This document shows, piece by piece, positions 1-12,200 of a DNA stretch of 64,000 nt (its first letter is position 1; the number at the start of each line of letters is the position of its first letter). The stretch is from Mytilus edulis. Its lineage: Eukaryota > Mollusca > Bivalvia > Mytilida > Mytilidae. A program made the position numbers and the translations under genes. The notes beneath the pieces were generated by a model. The model was not told where the DNA came from, searched no databases, and saw nothing but the letters and a program-made list of their open reading frames with translations. The stretch lies in assembly GCF_963676685.1 (NCBI RefSeq), contig NC_092350.1:43631705-43695704 (forward strand). Direction: 5' to 3'.

Positions 1-1258
1 TTTAAATAACCTTAAAGTGAAAATCAAATAATGAACGTGTAATTGAGTTACATATTTTTGTTATATACCTATATGGAGTTATTTTCTTTCAGAACGACAG
101 GTCATTCTTTTTCAGAATCAACCCGGACGATACCATGTTTCATTGAAATATGCTCAAAGGCATAAAATAATGACCTGTGTGAGGTCATTATTTTCCTTGA
201 TAAACATGCAATCTATGATTTACTTCAAAACTTAATTCGTCTAACAGTTTTTGTTGCCGATTTGGAAATTTATTTTTAAAAGTTCAACATGTTCAATCGA
301 TGATAGGTGTAAAAGAAACCGTCATTGTAGTCCCGCATTTTAATTTTAGAAACAAATAACGTGAAGTACGTGAAGTTTTGTTAATTTATCGCTACAATAA
401 AGAAACGTTATCATATATGTCAGATAAATTGTAATGTAGACTTTCATAAAATAAATCCAGATTTAACATATTCGTGTGTAAGATTTTGAAAATCTTATTA
501 AGTCAAACTGAATAGGTTGATTGATTTTTGGTTGCTTGCTTAACGTCCAGTGGCAAATATTTCATGCATGTTCAGAACGATACACACTGAATAGGAAATC
601 ATACTGTGACCTACATGTATTTATATTCGTCTTCGTGTCAGTTCTTAACTTTTTAAAATTGATGTATACCTTTTACTCTATCAAATGATCAACTAATAAG
701 ATAATCTTATATTCTATTGAATAACATTAACGTAACTCACGAAAGGGTCGAGTGCGGACTGGAGGGTATATAATTATATCCTGATTATCTTTTAATAAAA
801 TTGTATTGCTATTCAAAATACAATCTTTCTGAATTTTTCATTCGATTCAAGTAAAATTGTTAAAAAAAATAACCACTTTTCCGAGTTAGAAAAAACGTAA
901 CAAATAGAAAAAAAAACATACCCATCCCCCTTTTCTATAAGCAAAGTGGTACAATAAATTACTTACAATGTGTCTTGTATTTGTCATACACCGTTATCGG
1001 ATGGTAACAATATATTTGTGTCTTACTTCATGCAGTTACAGTAATATTTTTTATTGTGAATGGATAATAATTTTTAAAAGGTTTATATCTAAATTATTTA
1101 GTGAGTTTTATTTCACATTCTAAATGAGCCGCAGGGCGTATTAAAACCTGAACGCATTAGAAAGGAATATCCCACTTATTTAAGTGTTGTCGGTAAAATA
1201 GGATACTAAATTTTACAAATCTTAATAAAATTAATATTTTTTTGACGGTATATAAGTC
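1..1258. other. AT-rich DNA, no feature seen
   Basis: There is no coding signal, splice-bounded reading frame or recognisable repeat here. Only short A/T runs stand out. Confidence 0.5.
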
Positions 1259-1418
1259 AGATAATGCATATTTCAAGGTTTTTCTTGTCGTAGAACACAC
1301 CTCGTGGTGTCAGGATTGTTCAAAGAAAGACCTCCCTCCGGTCGGTCTTTCATTTGATTAATCCTGACACCCCTCGGTGTGTTCTACGACAAGAAAAACC
1401 TTAAAATATGCATTATCT
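1259..1418. repeat. Long hairpin (inverted repeat), MITE-like
   Basis: Two arms of about 75 nt pair as reverse complements. The left arm begins AGATAATGCAT and contains CGTAGAACACACC. The right arm contains GTGTGTTCTACG and ends ATGCATTATCT. The tip around 1325-1350 is CT-rich (GACCTCCCTCCGGTC). The near-symmetry over 160 bp suggests a fold-back transposable element. I found no clear target-site duplication and no coding content. Confidence 0.75.
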
Positions 1419-2227
1419 ATAACTTAAATACTGCTTTTACGTAGCTTTCAAAGACTCGATGTGTTCTAAACTTATATAAATGTTAAAAAAAGAAAAGGTT
1501 CTTTATCGATAAATAATTATGTCAATTATTTGCAATACTCTTTGTGACATTATAAAGAACTAATCCACGTAAATTCCAACAAATAATTACACCTCCTTTT
1601 TATTTCTTGTTACAAATGAAAAGAACAATAAATGTTATTAAATGAAAACTTGACCAATTAAGATTATATGTCAGGGTTAAACAAGACATTATCGATAAAG
1701 AAATTATTCATTCAATAAATTGTTATAATTTCTTTTTCTTCAATACCACATGTTCTTGTATTACTCTCGGTCCGAAATTTCAAACCGCTGATCAAGTGTT
1801 TAGTATACTTAAATAACGCTTCAAAGTCGTATGTATCGATAATTAAGGTAAGATTTGCATGTTACCTGTTTTTTTTCCTACGTGATATTATACCAATATG
1901 ATATATCATTTTGTTCATGTAGGAGCACTATTTCTGGGTCTATCGTTTTTGTAAAAAAAAGAATGTGAACTGAAGAATTTTACTATTTTCATTATAATGA
2001 GCTTATAGAATTGGCATGTCCTCAAATGCGTTTTTACGGAAATGGGCGTCGTATATTCATCATGTCATTTCTGTAAAACACAAAGATACGTTTTATGTGG
2101 ATCTGCAAAGAAGATTTCACATTGAAAGTCATCTTTAATAGCATTTGTTTTTCAAAGTATCATTTTGTCTTGTAGCACTTTGGGATTGATCATAACCAAT
2201 GAGAGAAAATATTGATTAACTTAACTT

Positions 2228-2390
2228 TTATGTGTTGTTTATTCTTTAGTTTTCTATGTTGTGTCGTGCATGTCGTGTGTACTATTGTTTTTCTGTTTGT
2301 CTTTTTCATTTTTAGCCATGGCGTTGTCAGTTTGTTTTAGATTTATGAGTTTGACTGTCCCTTTGGTATCTTTCGTCCCTCTTTTATGCC
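2228..2390 (-). repeat. Interspersed repeat, 'gataccagagggac' family
   Basis: The reverse complement carries GGGACGAAAGATACC, AAGGGACAGTCAAACTCATA and CAACGCCATGGCT. This family recurs at 13975, 16365, 38093, 56425, 61331 and 62165. I know it as a very common Mytilus dispersed repeat of unknown class. Confidence 0.8.
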
Positions 2391-2399
2391 CATATCTAT

Positions 2400-5000
2400 C
2401 AGTCGGAAGTTACAAATATGATCATAAACGGTAGGAAAAAAACCTGCAGGAAAAAGTTAGATTACTGGTATTATTTGCCCAATTGTTAAATCATTTTCAG
2501 AGTTGGAGTCTTTGACCAAACAAACAAACTGCATGCTTCTACACATGAGAATAAACGAAACAGAAGATAACCAGGTAATACGAATCGAATGACCAGCTGT
2601 ATATGTATTGTTCATATATAAAATAAGCCACGTAGTTATGTAGACCTTTAATATGAAATCTTGCACTTACTTTCAATAAATTATAATCAGTTCAGTGAAT
2701 GAAGATCAAAGGAATAACAGTACCGTAGTTGAGGAGTCGCCACCGTCAATTGGCGATTTGGTGGTTGCAAATGCAGTTTTACTGTCGACTCGTAGCGGAG
2801 ACAGTAATACAGAAATTATTTGTGGCTACTCTTCAATCACACTACTGTAATTCCGTCACACATTCACGATTTTTACTGGCGTCCTTGTAAGAAGAATTCC
2901 CGATAGTAATTTGTTAAAAGTCTGATTCATTTCTTGTTAATAGTGGCTTTTTTAAGTTTGTAAAAACGTTTATGTAATCACGACAACATTCAGATTTTTT
3001 CCAGCAAGCGTCCAAATTCAGCCGTTTTCATACAAACTTTTCCCTGTTATTCCGATTTACATCAGTCCCATGGTTACAAATGACCGAATATATCACCACA
3101 GCGTCTCGATTCTACCGTATGCGATCCGACAGACATCAGACGGTGACCAGACAGTAAGCCGTCGCTAATGGAAGATGTCCGTTAGAAAACTGTCACCATA
3201 TTTGGGATGATGAGGTACTGTTGGAACGCAATCCTATCACATTCTGCTGGACCAACAATGCAAACAGCTTTTTCTGAACTCAGTCGTATCGTGTTTTGTA
3301 TTTGTCGGACGCAGACGAGGGTATACATCTGAATTCCGTATTAATAACGGGACTGTTCCGGAACGGTTTCGCCAAAGACAGTTCGCATTAATTCGGGATG
3401 AAATTTAGACTCAATCGTAAAAAAAACCCAGCAGTTACAAATCTTTCCAGATCACGCACGTTCCACAGGACACCGTTCAGAAAACACGATATTGATCCGA
3501 TACAGCAGAATCTGTCACGACATAATCAGGATTATAATCCGACTAGTCAAAATCTGATGAGATTCCCGATTAAACGGGACGCACATAACTGTCGGGGGTG
3601 CCTGTCCGACCTCTCCAATGCGTAGGAATCTGTAACGAACGTATAGTACAGAGTTCAGACAATAATACGACATTCGAGCTTATGGTGGATAGTAATCCGA
3701 CTTTATTACTTTTCGTGTCTTAGCGCTGTCTGATCTCAAAGGAGAGCAATAATAGGCACTCCTTGTCATATCAATTAATTGAGGCAAACTAAAGTTAGAG
3801 AACGGAAACTAATTTTGGACAAACGGACGTACTAGTCCTGTAACATATGACTTCGTGGGCATTATTTTCTATTTCTATTTATTTCGAATGTTTCTTTTTC
3901 TTATTTTGCTATTTTCTATTTTCAGTTTCCTATGTTTTTACTATATGTGTCCCACCCACATTAAGAAAATAAAAATTGAATACGAATGATAAGTCAGATG
4001 GTATAGGACTAACAGACGTACGTACACATGGACCCTATATAGTTCAACTATTTGAATTCGAGTTATCTGTGTTTGCAAACCTTACATTAATTGCCGTGGT
4101 CTTAGAATGAATTTTCGAATTTCAAATATGCAGACACATGTCACAATCAAAATATCATTTGAGTATATATTTCTAAAGTCACGTGAAACTTCTAATAGAG
4201 ACAAAAAAGTTGATCGTGTTTTACGTACTTGTATGGCTAAGTTTAACTGAAAAAAGAAAATCTATTATATTATTATAATCTTAATAAATGTGCAAAACTG
4301 AATTATTGACAAGAAACTTATTTGCTAATATTTTTCACGTATGCAGTGACCTTGACTACGAGACCTATCTTTTGTCATCGTACACTGGAAGTGCGAGGGG
4401 GGAACCGGGATGAAAGAATGGAAACACAAGTGCCTATAGGTCAATAGAAATAAAAGATTCTATGTTTTGACTCTATATTTCAACATGTTTAATAAAAAAA
4501 AAACTAGCTTATTTATCACGGATAAATGAAGTTAACAATGGTAGCACGACAAACGTTACTTTATTCAACTATCAGTCAATAGTAATTTCTGATGGGTCGT
4601 TATTTTGTGAACCTTGGACTAAACATAATATAATGATCCACGGAAAACGAATAAACACTTGGTTCGTGGTATCAAATAAGTGTTCCTAACTGAACATATG
4701 ATATTGAATTTGTGTCCTGACATTCTCATTATTGAGCATGCGCAATAACAATTTAAGAGTAATGCCAGTTACGGTTTTTTTTGCGTTATTCTTCTGTAGA
4801 AGTAGTTTATATTCAGTCTAAAAACATTAACGGTACCAATTTTCCTGCACCAGATGCGCATCCTATACACTTCGTTAGGGTTGTATAAACAAAGGTAATA
4901 AAATATAGAAGTTTTACTAGAAGGAGGTCGGTCTCCGTTGTGTTTTTGTAAACTAATTTTATAACAAAACATAACATAAGTGTAATTCTCTTATGGCTCG
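2400..5000. other. Intergenic DNA; less AT-rich block at about 2700-3850
   Basis: The part at 2700-3850 is visibly richer in G and C than its surroundings and has recurring 'aatccgac' words. Reading frames there are short and none resembles a known protein, including the 75-codon frame at 3398. It may be an old decayed repeat. The rest shows nothing. Confidence 0.3.
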
Positions 5001-5037
5001 GGTCCTTTAATCGATTTCTTGCATCAGTATTGCAATA

Positions 5038-5815
5038 TTGAATGTATTTTGGGCAAGTCTGTTATTAAAGATATTGAAAAAAAACCTATTTATTATGTAC
5101 CAAAATAAATGGCCTTCAAATTACCTAGCTAATGATAGCAGTAAATTGCGTACCTACAGATTATTTAAATCAAATGATTGTACAGCAAAGTATTTAAGTA
5201 TTACTATGCCAGGTAAATATAGAAGTTTATATGCTAAATTTAGAGCAGGTGTTGCTCCAATAAAAATTGAAACTGGCAGATATGAAAGTATAGATGTAAA
5301 TGAAAGGTTTTGTTTTAATTGTAGAAAAAATGATTTGAATATAATTGAAGATGAAAAACATGTTTAATTAGAATGCCCAGAATATGCAGATTTGCGAACG
5401 ATATTTTTTAACAGTGTATGTAATATAGAAAGTAGTTTTAGTAATTTGAGTAATGAGGAAAAGTTTTTATTTAAGTTTCATGATTACAGACTTTGTTGTT
5501 TTACAGCCAAAATCTGCCATGAAGGACTTTTTAAGAGAAAGTGTATTTTATACTCGTAATAAGTGTATATAATGTTGTTGTTTTTTGTTGTTGTATAATT
5601 GTTTTTAATAGTATGGTGTTGTATCCTAAAATATATATATATATATGTTATAGATGTAATATAAATGTATTTTAATGTGTGTTCTACAGCCTCTCACTAT
5701 AACTCTTATTAGAGTGGTTCATTTATCAATTGATCTGTTAATATAATATTGTGTTTTATATCAAATTGTTTAAAGAGGTGAGACTCTAATAAATTATTTG
5801 TTTGTTTGTTTTTCA
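5038..5815 (+). pseudogene. 5'-truncated LINE, C-terminal end of ORF2 plus 3' UTR
   Basis: The frame 5038-5559 reads as the C-terminus of a non-LTR retrotransposon ORF2, with KYRSLYAKFRAGVAPIKIETGRY followed by a zinc-knuckle-like C-x2-C-x12-H-x4-C. The TAA at 5365 falls inside the knuckle, between the histidine and the last cysteine. The same frame then continues for 63 more codons to a TAA at 5557-5559. The in-frame stop makes it non-functional. A 3' UTR follows, ending in a short TTTG-type tail near 5790-5815, as expected for LINE insertion by target-primed reverse transcription. No endonuclease or reverse transcriptase part lies upstream, so the copy is strongly 5'-truncated. Confidence 0.7.
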
Positions 5816-6217
5816 ATAGATATTTCACATATCAAATTGTACGGAGTGTGATACGAAAAAATATATGAAAATATGCATCACTTTGATAAGCTTATTCATC
5901 ATCATGAGATTATATTACGACATTTCATATGACACTTCGTTAAGTCATTGATCAATTTCAAACGTTAAGACGTTGCATATTTCCTACGTGATAACAGAAA
6001 TATGAGAGGTTTTCAATAATATATAAAACATGTACACTTTTCACTTATAAATCTTCTTTATTACGTTCTTAAGCGTACACAAAGTTTTTAAATGTTTGAT
6101 GTTCAAGTTTGAAATCGGATCAGTACATATGACATCATACTGAAATGTGCAAAAGACTAAATTCGTTTGATTTTTAATTCAAGACAATAAACGTGTTAAT
6201 CATAACTTTAATCGGTT

Positions 6218-6370
6218 TAACAACTTGTGAGAGTTGGATATAGCTTGATATCAACTCTCGTTATTAATTTTAGATAATAGTAATAAACTCGCTGCCTTCG
6301 GCGAGTTTATACTATTATAATCAAATAACGAGCGTTGATATTAAGCGATATCCAACCTTCACTCGTTATG
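6218..6370. repeat. Long hairpin around TGCCTTCG loop
   Basis: The arms are roughly 6218-6291 and 6300-6370. Matching words include GAGTTGGATAT with ATATCCAACC, GATAATAGT with ACTATTATA, and AAACTCGC with GCGAGTTT. The last pair closes directly on the TGCCTTCG loop. This is a fold-back element or a structured repeat with no coding content. Confidence 0.75.
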
Positions 6371-6569
6371 AAACCTAGCATTATTTGAATATTAAATGTA
6401 ACGTTCTTTACAACAGGAAACTCAAAACAAGTGGGGAAGTGGTCCTGTTGATGGAAAAAATTTCTAACTTTCGATTTCGCAAATGTCATATTAAAATGTA
6501 AATTCACATAAATTCTAAAAAATCAAATCACAATTTATTCATACTGAAATCTCGATAAAAAAACCCATA

Positions 6570-7000
6570 AAGTTATCATTATGACAACACACAAATATGT
6601 AACAAAGGAGCACAATAAGGCAGATAGACAAAGCCCATTAGCAAAAACGAAAGACAAGAATACAAAATATTAACCATATAACAATAACACAATGTCGGGA
6701 AGTATAAATACAGAGTCACGTCAAATGAATAGTACCACAAACAGAATTAACAGTAAAAGTAATATTCATAATGACAAATAAAAGAATTCTTTAACACCTT
6801 TTGCAAGATGATCAACAACATCAGTACCCAGAATTCATACTCCAAGGCCTTCGTGTATTATTTGTAAAGTTGATAAGGAATATTTATTAACAAGGTCATG
6901 GTACCTGCCGATGACCTTTTTAGAAAAAGGACGAGATGTTCTTTGACATACCTCTGGGGATCAGACACGGGTGGCGTTTAACAAAGTCAGAGTAGGAACT
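6570..7000 (+). repeat. Interspersed repeat shared with 46300-46600
   Basis: Words such as TTAACAGTAAAAGTAAT, the pattern GTATTATTTGTAAAGTTGAT, and TATTTATTAACAAGGTC recur in the same order near 46430-46560. The family therefore has at least two copies here. Class unknown. Confidence 0.6.
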
Positions 7001-8840
7001 GTAAGCTCTTGTTTACCGAATAAAGTCGGAAAAGTATATCCCATATGCAAGTGAAGTTGATAGATTGCTACAAAGGTGGGGGAATTGATAATTTGAAAAT
7101 TAAAATCGTCTCGATTGTCATACCAAACGTTTGAAGAGTAACATTTTTTTTGTCAATATAAAATCAATAAATTATTTCATCATATATAAATTTCATCTAT
7201 GTTTGAAATTTTGGTCATGAAAAACTGCAATATCTTTGCATACAAGTAATGGCTGTAACAGAACAAGTCACAGATGGAAACAATAAACTTAGCATACCAT
7301 GGTATGCAGACTGCTTGAGTATTCTTTTCTATTTCCCAGCTATCAATCGGTATAACGAGAAAAAACAATAAATAAGGAATAGTTTACGATGTTCATGTAT
7401 TGCGATCGGAACGCTAAAGTTCCTGTATCTAAATTATTGAAATTAATGAAAAAAAACTTGAAACAAAATAAATAAGTCTGTCAAAATGGTTCAACTATAT
7501 GATCATAATTAGTATAACCTTAAAAATGAAGGCTGATCAGCATTTCAATGAGAGAAAAAACAGATTTCTGCGTCTTATGAATGGTATTATAATGATTAAG
7601 AGTTCAACAACACTTCATAGAACCTGGGACTATTATACTTATATTATACTCGATCTTCGACAGTTGTTGTTAATCAGCAAATCCCGCCTTAAGTGTATAA
7701 AATAACATTTAAAGGTTAAAATTTTCAGGATGAATATAGCGTGAGGACGATGTGGAAAAAAGTATATGATTCCTTAAATTTATTATAACTTTTGATTGAA
7801 AAGAGATCAGCAAGTTCGGTTTGTTGTAAAATCATATTTATAGGTTATCGCTTGGATTTGCCTATTTATATTGTGCCTTTTCAAAGTGAAAAGTGGAAAA
7901 AATCTATTTCTCATTACAAACGGAACCCATATGCACGGCTCAAATAAATGTTAGTTCCTATATAATTGCCTACTCCTTTTCATGTGTGCTATATTTTATT
8001 ATAATCAGGGTGAATTTTGCTTAGTAATGGTCTTCAGGTGGCATTAGCATGTACACTAGGTTTCACAATTAGAACTACAAAAGTAGGACCGACCATGCAC
8101 AGCCATATTGAAAGTTTGGTGTAAACACGAAGTTCATAAAAGTTCAAAACAATGTAGTTATATTTTCATGAGACTAGGGTAACTTTTGTTATATGGATTA
8201 ATTAGGAATTGAAATTGTCAACATGTTCTTTATTGCACACTTATTTTTTTTATAAGGATTATTTTCGATCTGTGAACCTTGACACGTTGTTTTCTTAGCG
8301 ATCAAGTAAAGTGACGACATTTCGACTTTATCTGGTTTATTTGCAACACTGATATATTTACTACATCTTGATAATTTTTCATAAACAATGTCTATGTTTT
8401 GCATTTAAACTAATATATTTAATAATTATTCTTTATTTCAAACCCACCAATTTTAACAGTTTTTTTTCTGTATAAGCTGACTTGTTTGCCGAAATCTATT
8501 ATTTACATGTACCAAATGCTAATTTACAATGTGATACGATAAGCTGTCAATAAAAAAAAACATAATCAATAATCCGCTATCGGGGCAATGAAATATCAAC
8601 GGATCGATCAGTTTCCAGTCCCGTTAGTATAATAGTCCCAGATAGAACGCAGAACATGTCAATAATATTAATACAGCTGACTTCTGGTATTATTACCACT
8701 TGTTTTCGCCAACCTTCCATCGTGATTGACACGCGAGTTTTATATCTACTCGTTAAAAGCGCGAACACCCATTTTATTGTAAAAATTCATATTTTTAGAT
8801 AACTTCACGTGTATGTAAATGAGAAATTCTAGGTTTCAAC
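7000..8840. other. Intergenic DNA upstream of gene 1
   Basis: Nothing is identified. Open frames are short and lack any recognisable motif. Confidence 0.4.
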
Positions 8841-8850
8841 TAGAAACCAA

Positions 8851-8858
8851 TATAAAAG
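8851..8858 (+). promoter_or_regulatory. TATA box of gene 1
   Basis: TATAAAAG lies 73 bp before the ATG at 8924. With the usual spacing of about 30 bp, transcription would start near 8880 and leave a 5' UTR of about 45 nt. A T-rich tract lies between. Confidence 0.6.
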
Positions 8859-8923
8859 CAGTGGAATATTTCTCTGATTTTCTGATTTTCTTTTTTTAAT
8901 ATTAATTTTCATTCTTTTCAAAA

Positions 8924-9242
8924 ATGAAAATTTATACAATTGTTTTGATATTAAAATTAATTTTACAAAACGGAAGTTTAACTTCCGGGAAATATCAGAC
9001 AAGAGAGGACAACTTTATAATAGAGAGAAATAAAAAAATACGGTTGGTGAACCCAACGTTAGTAGGGAGAATGTCGGAAACCCAGTGTGCAAACGTCTGT
9101 TTGGAAAACAGTGACAACTGCTGTGAGATAACTTATGCTACCTCGACTCGAGAGTGTAAACTCGGACAGTCTGGTTGTTGTCATACGGTTTTTGATGAAA
9201 TGGTTGGTTCAAACATCCTACAGGCTAGTCGCAAATATGGCG
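8924..9242 (+). CDS. Gene 1 exon 1 (signal peptide, PAN/apple-like)
   Basis: It encodes residues 1-106 plus the first base of codon 107. The donor is G|GTAAGT at 9243. The reading frame runs only to a stop 20 bp into the intron. Eight cysteines fall in the module. Confidence 0.88.
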
Positions 9243-12200
9243 GTAAGTCAAACCATTGCTAATGTTGGTTTTTAATCGTCAAACTACTTATGAAACAAGA
9301 GGTTCAGAATATTCATACCTTTTCCCTGAATGAGATCATGGACGTTGCAATTTCAGTAAGCCGCCATCATTTTCGTATCAAACATGTCAAAATATTGTCA
9401 ACAGAATTGAACATAATCTTAAAATTACTTATTTACTTATTTTGTTGTTTAAGAGCTGTCTAGATCATTAGACCGTTTTGTTTTGTAAATTTTATTTATC
9501 AGAATTAGTGGGCATTTATAATTGTAGTTTTCCTTGAAGTGAGTAAATAACAAGGTGTCAAAATTAGTGAAGACCGATATAATTGTTCGCTAAAATGTCA
9601 TCAAAATCGATATGTATGAGGCATTTTCAAATTTCCAAATGGTAAAAATAACGGTTTAGCTGTATTCCGTTAGTTTGAAAGAATGGATCTACAAGTTATA
9701 GTTTTGACTCATCTTTTAGCATTTGTTAGTTTCAGAAATACACAATGCACGTGAGCTTAATCATGCGTTCAGATCATTTAAACAACTAGAATCTCACAAT
9801 TTTGTAACAAATGTTATCACATTGTTAGTAATAGCTAATGAAGTAGAACTCTAATGTTATCCGTTATTTTTTTGTATATTTTAGAATATACTAAGATGTT
9901 GTTTGTTCCAAATGGCGGAGTTTTGGGTGATTGGGCAGATGAACAATTTTGTACTAAAGGTCATTACGCAATTGGTTACAACATGAAGGTATGCTTTATT
10001 ACATGCACGTTATCCTTTAATAGCGAACTGTAGATTATTTAATTAAAGATATAAGTTGCATAGTGCACAAGGGGCGACTTGCTGTTATAAGTTATATAGC
10101 ATTGTGTCTACACCTAAATACATAAAATGTCCGTCCTTTATGTATTAGTTTGGATTATATAATCATTTTAAATTTGATCTTGCATATTCATTCCATTTGT
10201 TTATTGGAAATAAAATATTTATATGTGTTCTCAAATTTTAATATCGTTTCGTCTCATATTTCGATAACAAAATGACTGTCTGCTTCGCCTGCGTTACGAA
10301 TCATATTAATCAACAATTCTTTTAAAACGGGTTTTCCACAGATTCTTTTACATGAAGTTGTGATCGTAATTTATTTTGAAATCAATTAATGAATCGAGGT
10401 AAATAAATTTTTACATCGATAATCAAGTTTGCCATCGTATCCATTACACCCGCTACATTCGCATCATCCACAATCTAACCGATGAATCTCTTTATGTGCT
10501 TCCAACGATAAACTGCACGATGAATCCCTTTGTGTGCTACCAACGATAATCTATCCGATGAATCTCTTTTTGTGCTACCAAAGATAATCTCAGCGAGGAA
10601 TCTCTTTATGTGCTACTAAAGATAATCTAACCGATGAATCTCTTTATCTGCTACCAAAGATAATCTCAACGATGATTCTCTTTATGTGCTACCAACGATA
10701 ATCGGGGAAAATATGTATACTATATTTCCTTGTCTATTTTGAATTAAACCATTTCTGTATATTTCTTCTCTCAACCTGAACGTATCCATTAAGCATGTCT
10801 CATTGACAAGAATAATCCACAGATATTATCTGACAAAGGTAAAAAAGACTATAGAAACTTGATTGATTGCTCCTTTTGTGTCTAAAAAACGACAATCGGA
10901 AAAACATACGTATATTATATTTCCTTGACTATTTTGAAATAACAATTTCTGTATATTTCTTCTCTCAACCTGAAAGTATTCATTAAGTATGTCTCATTTT
11001 ATTTATTTGTACAAATGTATTTTAAATGAACAAAAGCGTAGGTTCAGTAAACAAACAGAAGAAATCGCAAATATGGCTACCATGACTACAGACAAAAAAA
11101 AGGAAACTTTAAAATATTTTTTAATTTTACATGTAAAAAATTGGTCCAATGAAGGTTCAAATTCACTAGGTGTGTGGCTATTAATACCTTTGGATATTCT
11201 TGATCAAATCAATTTTTAGACACGCTAGATTCGCAGTAAATAAAAAGACGATCACGAAGTAAAACTAAGAAAAGGTAAGTGTGATCAACAAATAAGAAGC
11301 TCAAAATCATGAAGTCCAACAACACAGACAAGAAGAAAATATCAAGCGAAATAGATCGTAAGCATTAAATGTATGTTAATCAGTACGTCAAATCAAGGTT
11401 TCGTATAATACATGTTTGAAATTGTTTATTTCGTTCTACTTCAATATGGATTAGCCGCAGGTGGATAATGAAACAAACGTATATAACTATACGTTAATTG
11501 AGAATATCATATATGCATACATCATTTAAACTGCTTACTTTTACTTTAACCTACAGATTGAAGCGCCGCATGAAACAGATAATACCGAATTAAACGCTAT
11601 TGAAATAATATGTGGCAGTAGAGGAGGTGATCGCTGTGGTGATAAAGCAAGTTCTGGTCAGCAGCGATGGGGAGATTGGACTGGGGAAACACTTTGTCCA
11701 GCAATCACCTTTCTGACCTCTTTCTCTCTACAAGTACAGAAATACAATGTAAGTCGACTAGGTTTAAATGTGTGTTCGACATCTAAAGATACCTGATGTC
11801 TCCTCAAAATATTCTTATGGATAATTTACAAACCTAAAACTTAGATTCCTAAATGGATTTATTGTAGCTAAATTACACACGAAATCATTTGCAAAACAAC
11901 CAATATTTTCCTGACCTTCATTTTCCTTTCCAAATTGAATAAGTCCATGTCAAACCCTTTGGCGTTTGCTCTTCAACTTCGTAATTTATTTGGCATTTTA
12001 ACTTTTTTTATTGAGCGTTTCTGATTATTCTTTTGAAGACGAAACGCGCATCATGCGCAAGTAAAAAATTTCAATCCTGGTATCTCGAGTTTATTCCATG
12101 TAATAAAGCTACTAAAATATATCAAATATGGAATGTATCTACACTAGGTCATGTAATTCTAAGCTTGGCGATATGATTGTATTTATTTGTATATTTTTAT

